A DNA stretch of 64,000 nucleotides from positions 72,109,934 to 72,173,933 of the forward strand of contig NC_066313.1 in assembly GCF_022539315.1 (NCBI RefSeq). The letters run 5' to 3'. Origin of the DNA: Serinus canaria. Lineage: Eukaryota; Chordata; Aves; Passeriformes; Fringillidae. A program made the translations under genes and the position numbers. Positions 41,111 to 51,799 of this stretch are shown here, piece after piece (within the stretch, counting starts at the first letter, position 1; every line of letters starts with the position of its first letter). Under the pieces are notes generated by a model. That model was not told where the DNA came from. It made no database searches and was given only the letters and a program-made list of their open reading frames with translations.

Positions 41111-42244
41111 GTAAGTTTTTATTTTTCAATAATTTATTTTTAAATATAGGGGCAGTAGCAGTTCTTTTGAGGCTCAGGCATAGACTTCAGTTAGGACTAC
41201 TAAATTGCAAATAGTTCCTTGGGATTGGATGCATATGTAGCAGTCCACAATTTCACTCGTTTAGAGGAGAATAATCTTAAGTTTCCCAAGCAATCATTTG
41301 TTTGATAAAGCAGTTTAACAGTAAGTTATAAAAATGTTTAGATTTGGTATCTTGGATTTTTCTTTCCTTATTTTAACTAAGCTCTTTTTGGTTGTTTTAG
41401 TTAGTCTAACAGAAGCTAGTTTTATTGTAGTTTTAAAGTATTGTGTTAAATTTGCTGTAAGTATCACGTGGGACATAATATTTACATGTTCGTTCAAGTC
41501 TATATTCCTGTTAAAGGAGGAATTAAATACATTTTCAAGTTTCTAATATAGTGCTGTCCTGCATTATTGAACCTCAGGTCTGTAATAAGGTGTAATTTGG
41601 TTGTGGTAGTATATTTTGCAGCTATTATTTGAACCTGCTTTTTGTTGCTAGATAGACTAATCTAAATGCCACGGTAGAATTTGTAATTTGAGACAACGTG
41701 TCTGTGGCAGTAGCAGCAAATATTCTTAACTGGACAGCAAAATGAGTAATTGGAAAACTTAGAAAGATACCTGGCACATCATAAGGTGGCTTCTGGATGT
41801 TAGAAAGCCAATGGTAGGATATGTTGAATCTAATTTTTAAATTCCTGGTTCTCTGGAATTTAGGTGTAAACTTTTTAAATAAAGAGATTTGGTGGGAGCT
41901 CATCACCAAATTCAGGTTTGCCTTTAAAAAGATATTTTTAACTCTTCAAGTTGTTGTGGCATTCTGAAAATAGTGTGAGAGAAGCATTTCTGTAATTTTC
42001 ACATTTGGGTCGTCTTCTGTGAATCAGAATTGATTTTGATACTGCTTAGTATTGCATAGGAATGTCCTGGATTGGGCTGATGGGTTGCTTCAGTTTACTC
42101 TGAAGGAGATCTTTAGCCCAGAAATGTGAATATTTGTTCCAAAGCTTGTAATTTGAAACCTGATCAAATACTCACTTTGTTCTTTTCTTTCAGCAGGTAC
42201 AAGGTAGACAACATATCTTGAATTACTAAAAAAACGCTGTTTGC

Positions 42245-42329
42245 GTCAGAGTAATGTCAAAGTGCTTACAGTGCAGGTAGTGATATATAGAACCTACTGC
42301 AGTGAAGGCACTTGTAGCATTATGTTGAC
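42245..42329 (+). ncRNA. MIR17: pre-miR-17 hairpin
   Basis: First hairpin of the cluster. The mature 5p arm is at 42258-42280 and is identical to vertebrate miR-17-5p over all 23 nt (seed AAAGUGC at 42259-42265). The 3p arm at 42296-42317 also matches known miR-17-3p. The terminal loop (about 42281-42295) differs from the human one. CNNC motifs (CAAC at 42329, CTGC at 42332) lie about 12-15 nt past the 3p arm, near the usual SRSF3 position that aids Drosha processing. Targets of this seed family in vertebrates include E2F1, CDKN1A and PTEN-pathway genes. It lies about 50 nt after a splice acceptor. Confidence 0.98.
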
Positions 42330-42399
42330 AACTGCCTCAGGAGATCTTGCAGGACTTCAGAGAATGGAAAGGTACAGTGTGGTGGTGTCAAGTGCTTTT

Positions 42400-42470
42400 T
42401 GTACTAAGGTGCATCTAGTGCAGATAGTGAAGTAGATTAGCATCTACTGCCCTAAGTGCTCCTTCTGGCA
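42400..42470 (+). ncRNA. MIR18A: pre-miR-18a hairpin
   Basis: A 71-nt hairpin of the same length as the human precursor. The mature 5p arm at 42405-42427 matches miR-18a-5p fully (seed AAGGUGC at 42406-42412), and the 3p arm at 42446-42468 matches miR-18a-3p. The loop (AGTGAAGTAGATTAGCATCT region) also looks unchanged from human. In mammals this hairpin is the one whose processing depends on hnRNPA1 binding to the loop. It lies 70 bp after the miR-17 hairpin. Confidence 0.98.
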
Positions 42471-42537
42471 TAAGAAGTTATGTCTTCATCCAGTCACTCA
42501 GGTTGAGACTGTAGATGTTCCAGTAGTTTTCTGCTTT

Positions 42538-42619
42538 GCAGACTTCTGTTAGTTTTGCATAGTTGCACTACAAGAAGAGAGTGGTTGTGCAAATCTATGC
42601 AAAGCTGATGGTGGCCTGT
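42538..42619 (+). ncRNA. MIR19A: pre-miR-19a hairpin with A19G variant
   Basis: An 82-nt hairpin, the same length as in human. The mature 3p arm is at 42586-42608 (seed GUGCAAA at 42587-42593, intact). The 5p arm at 42551-42571 matches miR-19a-5p. Position 19 of the mature strand (42604) is G where the vertebrate miR-19a I know has A, so the 3' part reads GCAAAGCTGA. The opposite base in the 5' arm is U, so the pair becomes a G-U wobble and the hairpin is kept. Seed-dependent targeting should be unchanged; 3' supplementary pairing and arm stability could differ slightly. miR-19 is the main Pten-repressing member of the cluster in mammals. Confidence 0.97.
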
Positions 42620-42716
42620 TATAATCTACATCAAGGAGTTTGAATGCTTTCTGCTGGTTATGGGATATTTTGTGGCCTTCCTTATTTTAACAGCAGTCTA
42701 GTGAATGACAGCTCTT

Positions 42717-42787
42717 GTAGCACTAAAGTGCTTATAGTGCAGGTAGTGTTCACTAATCTACTGCATTATAAGCACTTAAAGTACTGC
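42717..42787 (+). ncRNA. MIR20A: pre-miR-20a hairpin
   Basis: A 71-nt hairpin as in human. The mature 5p arm at 42724-42746 is identical to vertebrate miR-20a-5p (seed AAAGUGC at 42725-42731, shared with miR-17). The 3p arm at 42760-42781 carries ATTATAAGCAC where human has ATTATGAGCAC, a passenger-strand change. It is a paralogue of miR-17 within the cluster and represses the same targets, including E2F family mRNAs. Confidence 0.98.
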
Positions 42788-42842
42788 TAGCTGTAGAACT
42801 ACATGTTAAGTATGTCTTACAATTTATTTGTTGTTTATTGAA

Positions 42843-42929
42843 CACTGTTCTCTGGTTAGTTTTGCAGGTTTGCATCCAGCTGTATGATACTCTGCTGTGC
42901 AAATCCATGCAAAACTGACTGTGGCAGTG
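42843..42929 (+). ncRNA. MIR19B1: pre-miR-19b-1 hairpin
   Basis: An 87-nt hairpin as in human. The mature 3p arm at 42896-42918 matches miR-19b-3p fully (seed GUGCAAA at 42897-42903), and the 5p arm at 42858-42880 matches miR-19b-1-5p. A few changes are confined to the lower stem and loop. Unlike miR-19a in the same cluster, this copy keeps the standard AAAACTGA 3' end. Confidence 0.98.
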
Positions 42930-42964
42930 ACAAGTCAGTCAGTGAGTGTGAAAAAATTATACCC

Positions 42965-43042
42965 CTTTCTACACAGGTTGGGATCAGTTGCAATGCTGTG
43001 TGTGTCTGTGGTATTGCACTTGTCCCGGCCTGTTGAGGTTGG
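42965..43042 (+). ncRNA. MIR92A1: pre-miR-92a-1 hairpin
   Basis: Last hairpin of the cluster, 78 nt as in human. The mature 3p arm at 43012-43033 matches miR-92a-3p (seed AUUGCAC at 43013-43019). The 5p arm at 42975-42997 differs from human by one base (GATCAGTTG against GATCGGTTG). miR-92a belongs to a different and older seed family (miR-25/92) than the other members and is linked to control of angiogenesis and KLF2/integrin targets in mammals. Confidence 0.98.
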
Positions 43043-44576
43043 TGGGGATAGAGGCCGAAACACCCTTGTAGCTTTAAGGAATTTCTCCTTCACTGATCCA
43101 TGAAATTTTAAATTTCTAAGATTTTTTTTTTTAAAAATGTAATTCTCTGTGTAACCAGACTTGGGGATTTTTTGTATTTGGCTTTTTGTTTGTATGTATT
43201 GGATTTGTTGCTGACAGTATGTATTCACTGAAGTTTTTGAGTGGGTTTGTTTTTGTTTTTTTTTTCCCCAAAGCTTAATACTTTTCTATTAAACTGAGGT
43301 GGATGCTTGTTTGCAGTTTCTTCATGACTTTGTTGGAGAAAGATGGATCTTGAGTATCAAAAAATCTGCATGAAAGTTCAGACTTTTTCAGGATAAGCTT
43401 ACTTTGGAGATGCAAATTACGTGACGGATTCAGCAGCTTGCTTTTGTAATAATTCTTACTATATTGAAACTCTGCATTTTCTAAATGATAATGGGGTGCA
43501 TTTTTAGCCTTAATTTTTCCATCCAGAATGTGTCAAATTAAAGAGCAACAAATGAGGTTACAGGCAGAGCCTTAATCATTCATCACCTATGGAATCTTTA
43601 AACGTGTCCACTTATTGTGGAGTGTCTATATTGATGAGTGTAACAGTGGTCAGCTTGTAACCTTCTAAGTTAATCACTTAGCAATGAAATACAGCATTTC
43701 TTTAGCTTCATGAAAAACATACCTGGAGAAAAGCTCATCCAGGTATCTGCTTCAAAGAAGCTGAGATTGGTTGTTAAAAAAAGATATAACTGGCTCTATG
43801 AGGAAGGGTCACTAAAATCTTGAAGTGGAGTATTCAACATACCTTGCATTGTTAAATAAGCTGCATAGTAATAAACTACACTCGTAGCTCAAATGTTGAT
43901 GGGTTTAGTTCTCAAACAGGGTTACAGAGGACTAATGCTATAAATTCAAACTTCTCACTTTAACCTGCCAGACCCTATATAGTACTTAAAAGTAGAATAG
44001 AGCTCCTTTGTGGTAGGAAAATATGGGTCAATGCTGCCCTTGCTCTTCTTACTTCAAATTCATATAGAATGTGAAGCTAAATGGGTCGTTCTTAAAGAGT
44101 GTTGAACACTGGGTATTGCAGTGCTACCTCTCCATATTACTCCGTCCTCTTGCAAGAAGTAATAAATACATAGATGCCTATGACGTCCTTAAACTTCTTC
44201 CTGAAGGAACCAAGCCATGGTGGACTTGTGCATGCTGCTCAGTTTCCAGTGCTTTTGGTGTCTGTATTCGAGAAGTATTGCTCAGATAGGTTTCTTGTCC
44301 CAAATACTCTGTTCCCAAGCTTAAAATTCTCTTCTTAGTCTTGCTGATTAGAGGAAGCTTGTGTCTGTGGAGTCAGCAGATGAGGTGTGTGTCTTGTCCT
44401 GATTTCTGGATGCTCAGTTTCTGCAGTAATCTGGTGATTTAAGATTTAACTCCTTAAAGTGTAAAAGCGATATTCTCAAAAGTTTAAATGCAGAAAATGT
44501 TTTAATATGTGATCATGTTTATACTGCCATGTAAGTATCAAGTTTTGAAATGCCCGAAGATGTTTATTAGTTGGAC

Positions 44577-44582
44577 AATAAA
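44577..44582 (+). terminator. MIR17HG: Candidate poly(A) signal of MIR17HG
   Basis: AATAAA is followed within about 60-90 nt by GT/T-rich sequence (AATGTGTTGTAGTGT). It lies 1.5 kb after the last hairpin, a position compatible with the 3' end of the mammalian host transcript. Confidence 0.45.
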
Positions 44583-44599
44583 GCCTATTAAAATCAAGT

Positions 44600-47500
44600 G
44601 CTTGCACAAGGAAGTTTTATGTCAGTGGAGCCTTGTCCATTGAATGTGTTGTAGTGTACCTAGTTTTAATGCCTTTATGTGAAAATAAAAACTTCGTGGC
44701 ATTTTTTTGTGTTTCATCATAAATTCTTTTAATGCCTGGACTCCAAAAAAATACTTTGACATAGTGCAGGTATGAGAAATGATTTTGTACCTTAAACAGC
44801 ATCTTCAAGATGTAGTAAGCTCTGCTTTATCCAAGAAGCAGTTATGGAACTGCCTTTCTAATACTAGTCTTACTTGGCATGCCTTTAATACAGCTTTGGC
44901 TTACTGGTTTTAGAACTTGAAAGTTTCATGTTAGTCATATGTTCGTTTTGGAAAACACCTTAATACTCTGTTTATACTTTTACACTTTCATAGGTAATAA
45001 GTAAATCCAGTCCTGTCTTACGTTAAGTTCTGTGTAAACGGGGCTTTTCAGTCATTTGAATGTTTTCTCATAATCATCAGCTCTGTACATTGGTTTCAGT
45101 GTAGCTGAGACTGAAATAGTTGACAGGAGACTGTAGGGAGAGAAGTAATGCTGCTAAGTTAAGCTGGGTTTACTGAATTAAGTTGATCTTTGTCTTCAAT
45201 ATTCATGTAGATGATGTGACTAAAGAAGACTGGTGAGATGGCTGAAACTAAGTGCCAGTTCTAAATTCCTGAAAAAATATCAAGAGGCATTTTCTGCAGA
45301 TATATTCAGCTTTTCTGTTAAAAATGTCACATGTGTGAGAAACATATTTCTATTGGCTTTGATACAGGTATTAATTTTTACAGTGAGCTGTGAATTAGTC
45401 TGAACTGTACAAACTTCTGGGAGATTGAGCTAATGAATATAAACTTGTGGATTTTAAGAAATTGTCTGTAATGAAGTTATTTTTTCAAAATGTATATGCA
45501 GGAAGAGCATTGCTTACACTGTCTTTCTGAACAAAAAGTAAGAAATTCCAATCTGTATTAAGACTTCCTGTATTCCTAGTATAGCACAGTTAGCCTTATA
45601 AGTAAAACCTTTTCTGTTAACAATAGAAAATTCTGTGTATTGAGTATCTGAAAGCATGCTGGGAAATAAAACATTTTTCCACTAATTTGTCACTGGGTGA
45701 TACTGAAAAAAAACAGCTCAGTTCTTTAAAATTTACTTTCTTATGCTGACATTTGAATATCAAAATTGACTAGTGAGATGACTGTCAGGCACAGACATTT
45801 TGAGCTTGTTCATAAGACATTAAATGAACAGGACTAAAAAGGAGTCTCCCCTGCTGTGGTGGCACGGAGTTGGGTTTCTCTGACATAGCTGACTTTCTAC
45901 CATAGAAAATAAATGCAATATTCTATGTCATACAGTACATCACTCATATTTTTGTAATTCATAAGTGGTCTTGTGTGCAAAGTCTTGGCAAGGACTTGGC
46001 TTTCTTTAAATCTGGAATTACTGGAATTTGTTTCCATACCACTTTTCCCTATCATTCCTCAATCACAGAATTCACTCCCTGAAGCTTTTTCTTTCTGGTC
46101 CTGGTAGCTTCATGTGAATAGGCTAATAGCATTCAGTGTGTGAAACACAGATCCAGAATAGGAAGGAGTGGACTGCATCCTGTTGTGACTCCTTATAGAA
46201 ATCTTGCTATAAAATCTGCAGTTCTCTGAAGAGCCAGTTTCTGGCAATTTCCTTTCCCGTTCCTATTTTTGGGTCATGTCCAAAGGAAAAGATACTGGAG
46301 GGAAATAAGTGTGCTGCTAGAATTCTCCATTTACTATATCTGTTCTGATGGGTATCTGCTGTGCGCGTGTCTTGTATCTGTGTAGCATTTGTGTAATGAT
46401 ACAGCAAGAGAAGTGTTGAAGCAGGTACCTGTTAATGTGCATGGCAATTGTCGGGAGTCTGAGATGATGCATGCGTTTCCACCCTGCCATTGTTGAATGC
46501 TGCACATTCTGAAGCTCTGAATGCAGGATAAACACGACAAAGTTGCATACATTCATTCCAACAGAGTAATACAAGACATTTTATTCCACAGCCAGTTGGG
46601 TTCTTGGTGGGAAGAGACTGACTAGTAGGTAGAGACTGAGGTTCATTTTATAACTCATTCTGGATTTTTCACTGCTGTAAAAAAGGCAAAACTACTAAAG
46701 CTAACGTAGCATTTCATTCTTACTGTTAAACAAAACTTAACTTTGCCTAGTTCCCCTTTTAGATGGTGAGCAATTCTGTGAATTTTGGGCTGAAGTGTTG
46801 GGGTATTGGGTGTTTTTATTGGGATGGGGTGCGATGTTGGGGTTTCTTCATTTCTGCACTTAGCTTACTAGACTGACATGACTAGGATGCATTATTCTAG
46901 TCTTGAATGACCAATGTTCAAACATAAAATGCTTGATCAAAATAATTTATTACTAAATAATTTCAGGCTCTGTGAGAATGAGTCAGATTCTTTACATTGG
47001 TAACAAACTACAGCCAAAGTTGTAAATGCAAATAGTTGTGACTTAGGTAGCCTTCAGTGGCATTTTATGACTCAAGGAGATTAGCACTTGAAGGACCCAT
47101 TCCATCAAACATTACAAATTTGTACCAGGTTCAGACATCCACTTTAGCTGAGGGAGGCAATCTCCCTAGTTTATTAAAGGAGGAAAAAAATGGCTTTTAC
47201 ATGTGGCCAACGTGCTTTGCATGGAACAAATTTGACACAAGTTCTGTAAACAACAGGCTGAGACTTCGAAGTGAAGAAATGCTTACTTTAGGATGATTGG
47301 TATTTGGGTAGTATCTGGGATTCAGACTGGTTTTGGTTACTGTGGGCTGACCCAGCTAATTATTGCCTGGCTATCAATGTATAGCTTGAATTAATGGGGT
47401 AATGTTTAGGAAAAAAAAAAAAAAAACCAAACAGTCTGGTGAATGCTTAAGATTATTATGCAAGTAATCTATATTGTAGTTAGTGCAAAATACATCTCTA

Positions 47501-50500
47501 GTGATTTGGAAGTATGTTGGAGAAATACGACCTACAGGTAAGTGGTAGCTGGTCGTGCCCCACTTTTAATAGAAAAATGTAGGCCTATTTCCTCTTGGAA
47601 ATAGTGTGATACTCCCTGGGAGGTGGAAGGTGATCAAGGAAGCAACTAAAGGAAGGGAAGATGAAAAAGCTGAATAGATGGTAAAGAGAGTAGAAAGCTC
47701 AGTTAAGGCAGAAGAGTAGCATGACTTTGGTTACTTAATCTCTGTTTTGTATGCTGCTATGACCAACAAGAATGTTAGAGCAACTGTCCTGCTGTGGGAC
47801 ATGTCAGCAGTAGGACGGAAATGATCAGGAATTTTAACAATGGATAAGATGCACAACAATAAGGAATCTCTTGAGCGACATGTTATAGAATCTTTAAGAG
47901 ATTCTAGATACCCCCATCTTCTACGTGTATGGCAGTCCTTTTTCCTGCTGCAGAACAAATTAACTAGTTCCTGTTTATTGTACTTTATGCAGAGAGAAAG
48001 CTACTTTTTCTGTTACAGAGAACTGGCATTTTTCTAGTTACTTCTGTAATTCTTTAACTGTCCTCTCTGCAGAGATGTAAAATACAAGCACTTAGGAAGT
48101 ACTGAGTCACTAGTTAGTTGTTTTGATATATGTGTATCATTTTATTTTCTCACTCCATACTGCTTTTGCAAAGGCCCATGTTTAATGTGGGAAATAACAC
48201 TGTAGTTCCTGAATATTACTGTAATAATTGGAAATAAAAGATATTTGTATTAAACCTTGTAAAACTGTGAGTTCAGGTTGGTTTTATTTTTTTAGCTTTC
48301 CTAGTAGTTTTCTAAAGACCAGAAAATGTCTTGAAGAACTTCTTTTATGTATCTCCTTTTCTATGGACAAACTGGAGAACTTGGCACTACTAGGTGGCTA
48401 ATAATTTTTTTCTAATAAAAGGTTTTTATTGATATTGAACCTTTTTTGATAATAGGTTTCATAATGAAACAAGAATGTCTTAGGGACAACTTTCTTAACT
48501 GCAGAAAAGAGTGTCAGTATATGTGATAAGCTCTGCTAATAGGGTTTTAATTTAGGTAAAATCTTAATTCTTATCTAGCAAAAGATTTTGAAAAATGGTT
48601 GATTGTACCATAATTCATACCTAGATTTTATGATTGGAATTTCTCCATGTGGGGTGAAGGTGTATGGTAGTGCTATATTAAATAATTTTTGATAGAATAT
48701 AATTTATTGAGTTAGATACTACTGTTCTGGGATGTAGTTTTGTGCATTAGTGTATCAGATGAAGCATAAAAGCAAATCATTACATCTTTGTGTGTGTCAA
48801 AATAATGCACTGTAAGTCACAAATATCTTTGAAATTATATTATGCTTATGTTCTCAAGGTTTGTGGAGGATTTTGTGTTCAGAAGTGCTCCCTTTCAGCC
48901 ATCACAGGGAAATTTTGCAGTATAATACTGCATAGGGTGGTTCACTTCATGAGCAAGTTGTAGCCTCTGAACTGCTCAGTTCATAAATTAGTTAAAATGT
49001 GAAGGTCCCACAGCTGGTTTTAAATCTTCTGTATGGCACCAAATTGTACTCTGTATTTGCCAGCATCTTCTGGTAGAGCTTAAGCTCTGATCTTGCATTA
49101 ACAGATATGTGGTGCTTCTAAATGTATTGGACTGGATATGTGTGCAGGTGAGTATGCTGTAAGAACTGATGGAAAGCCCAAAGATGCTTACTTAAATAAT
49201 TTTGAGAATGAACGTATTTTGTGGTTGCTTGATTAACAATCCTACCAGACGTTCTTGGAATATTTTCAATGGTCAGCCAAGAGGTTTGGAATACCTCAGA
49301 ATTAAGGGAAAAACTGAACTAGAGATGCTAAAAAAATTTGGGCTGAGTCTTTGTCCTTTAGTTACTGAGTGCCTGGGGGAGTAGTTCTTTCCAGTTCTCC
49401 CCATTCATGTGTTTTCAAGAAATTCACTGATCCCAGCTTAAATCCAAATGCTTGAGTTATGAATAGATCCTAGCAGGCAGCATTTGAGAGGCTGCTCTAG
49501 CAGTATAGTGAAAGGAGGTTTTGCTCAGGGAGATTGCACGAGGAGTCTGTAATATGGGTTATCCATGGAGATCAATGCAAACAGAAGTGAGCATGTTCTT
49601 TGTATGGCCAGGTCTGAGTCAGCTCCTGTTTGAAGCTGTGTTCTGAATGAGGATGATTCTTTTTACCTTTATTTCCTAGCAACTCACGTCCAAAGATTGT
49701 ATAGATCACTTTGACAACAGGTGTTCACTTGTTGGTATCTACTATTCACAGTTATTTTTGTCCCTTTTGAAGGTTTGTTTATTAAATTCAGCCAGTAATT
49801 AAACACATAGTCAGTAGAAAGATGCAGTTACACATGAATTCAAATATCTACTGCACTTGAAATATGGAAAGGAAAACATACCATATTTTCATGTGACTGA
49901 CATGTTTCTAAATGGGAGGTTGGAGTGGATGGATGTTAAAACATTAGGGGAGGAAAGGAAGAAAAATAATTGGTAGAAAAGGACCTTGTCTGTGGGGGAG
50001 ACTAGAACTATGATCTCTCCAAGAAAGTTGAGGTAAACTGTCCTTGGAGTGATAAATAGTGTTCTGCCATTCTTGTGTTCATAATATTGCAATAGTGGTA
50101 TTTATTGCAAAATAAGTTTCATTCTAAGAGTAGAATAAATTTTCCTGCTTTTTGTCAAGTGGGTTTGGTTTGATGTTTTGGGTTTTTTGGTTTGGGTTTT
50201 TTTGTTTGGTTTTTTTTTTTTTGGAGGGGCTGATTTGTTTTTGAGAGGTAAAAAGAAAAAAAGCCTGCAGAACTCTGCTGGACTGGTAGACTAGTCTCAT
50301 TTCTTGTCTTAACTCTAACACAGCTTTTGAATGTGCCCAAGAGTACTTTGACTTTTCTGAGGTAGTCCATTCCACTCTAGTGATGTATTTCACATAGGGA
50401 GGCTTAGTAGTTTTGGGGGGAAGGGTTTTTTTTTTTTTTTTTTTCTCCATTTCTAAGAGAAAATGCAGGAGTATTAAGAGTTTTGAACTGTTTTACTAAT

Positions 50501-51799
50501 AGGCTAAGTGAAGTCCTCTTCATTGTAACATGAGTTTCTTGATTATAGACAGTAGAATATATGTCACTGTTTCAAATTGGTGGTTTTCAAATTGTTTTTC
50601 TTTTCTTGTAAGAATACAAACTTTTATCTTAATAAATTTTCACTGTAAGAATGAAGAGTGGTTAAAAAAGTAATCAGAGCTTTGGTGAATCCTTTCTGCA
50701 GTATTTTGTGATGGAGTATTCAAAGACTGTCCTGGATTCTATCTGAAGATGCAGGTACTCTTGTATTAACTCTACTTTCTTTTCCTCTCCAAATCATGAA
50801 GTTGTTTCCTGCCAACATTCCCTAGTATATCAAAAAGTAAGCCTTGCACTGATTGGATGTTTTTCTGGGTTACTTTCATGTAGCAGTTGTCAAAATAGCA
50901 TGTCTGGACTTAACCTGGAATTTGAGCTCTATCCTTCATCTACTGAGAAAATTCCCATCCAAACTTAAACAGCATCATTGGCTGTGACAGACATACTTCA
51001 TACTCTGACGTACAAGTGGTTACCTGAAAAATAGTTTGTGGGAGCTGCTAAAAGTGTTGTACGTACTGAGGTATTCAGTATTGACAGCTGGGAGCCACAT
51101 TCTGGTGTCTGCAACCATGTGGAGTTAAGCTTGAAAATTATTTGCTCCATCTGTGCATGTATAGTTCACTTGCTAAGTGCCTCTCTAGTACTAAATTAAG
51201 AGCTCAGTCTAAAGTGTACCGATTTGTAGGCCTGTTCTCCTTTGGGAATAGGAAAGCTATAGGGTGTTAGGGATCACCTACTTCTAGAAATCTGATTTCT
51301 AGGACATTTAAATTAGGTTACATTCTATCTTATATTCTTTTATAAGAAGTATGGGGAGCCAACAGGAATATAAGCATGTTTTTACAGACATGGCAGAAGC
51401 AAAAGAACTGTCTAGAATTCAAGAAAGAATTAAGGGATTATCTGTATTCATAAAACATGAACTAGGTGTTTCAGAGTTTTGCTAGCAATAAACTGAGCCT
51501 TCGCTCTGTAGCCTAAAGGGAGCCTTGGCCAAGGAATCCAACCAACAAATGGGTAAAATTAGTTTACTAATAATCTTCTGGGGAGTTCTAATAAAGCACA
51601 AAACAAAAGCTAGAACAAAATTTTATAAGAATATGCAGGTGTATGTCTTGCCCATCTGTATGGCTGCTCAGAAGCGTTCATTGGGATTAAGTGATCCTTG
51701 GTGGTGTGATAAAATCGGTCCCTTGCATGAACGTGAGATCTTTTTAAAGTCTCTTGCACTCCCAAGTTGCTTTGAATGTCTTCTTTATGGATGTCTGGT
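44600..51799. other. Non-coding spacer downstream of MIR17HG
   Basis: No coding exon supported. A second poly(A)-like signal (GGAAATAAAAG) near 48233, with a TTGGTTTTATTTTTTTAG stretch after it, could end a longer host transcript. An A17 run lies near 47410-47426. A T/G-rich low-complexity patch (GGTTTTTTGGTTTGGG type) lies at 50160-50225, and a T-run at 50427-50444. A small 8-bp hairpin (TAGAATCT/AGATTCTA) lies at 47886-47906. Confidence 0.5.

Larger units (their letters stand above)
39919..41470. promoter_or_regulatory. Four CACGTG E-boxes (Myc/Max type)
   Basis: Perfect palindromic CACGTG is found at 39919-39924, 40703-40708, 41029-41034 and 41465-41470. All lie between the core of the CpG island and the cluster. 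c-Myc is known to activate this cluster in mammals through E-boxes in this part of the host gene. The third box lies inside the predicted exon at 41023-41110. Confidence 0.6.
39300..44600 (+). ncRNA. MIR17HG: miR-17-92 cluster host gene (lncRNA/pri-miRNA)
   Basis: This unit carries the six-hairpin polycistron at 42245-43042, so its identity is secure even though its ends are approximate. The 5' end lies within the CpG island, between about 39.0 and 40.45 kb. Candidate first-exon donors are GCTG|GTGAGT (after 39327) and CTGCA|GTGAGT (after 39640). A probable internal exon is 41023-41110. A strong acceptor (TTCTTTTCTTTCAG at about 42180-42193) precedes the first hairpin by about 50 nt, so the cluster lies at the start of a long 3' exon or in an alternatively spliced intron, as in mammals. 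The 3' end is placed at AATAAA 44577-44582, with GT-rich sequence downstream; a later signal near 48233 is an alternative. No conserved coding frame is present. Known role: precursor of growth-promoting microRNAs controlled by Myc and E2F. Confidence 0.8.

Noticed and set aside
42241..42435. 64-codon + frame over miR-17 and miR-18a
   Set aside because: It opens at TTG and its sequence is fully explained by microRNA hairpins.
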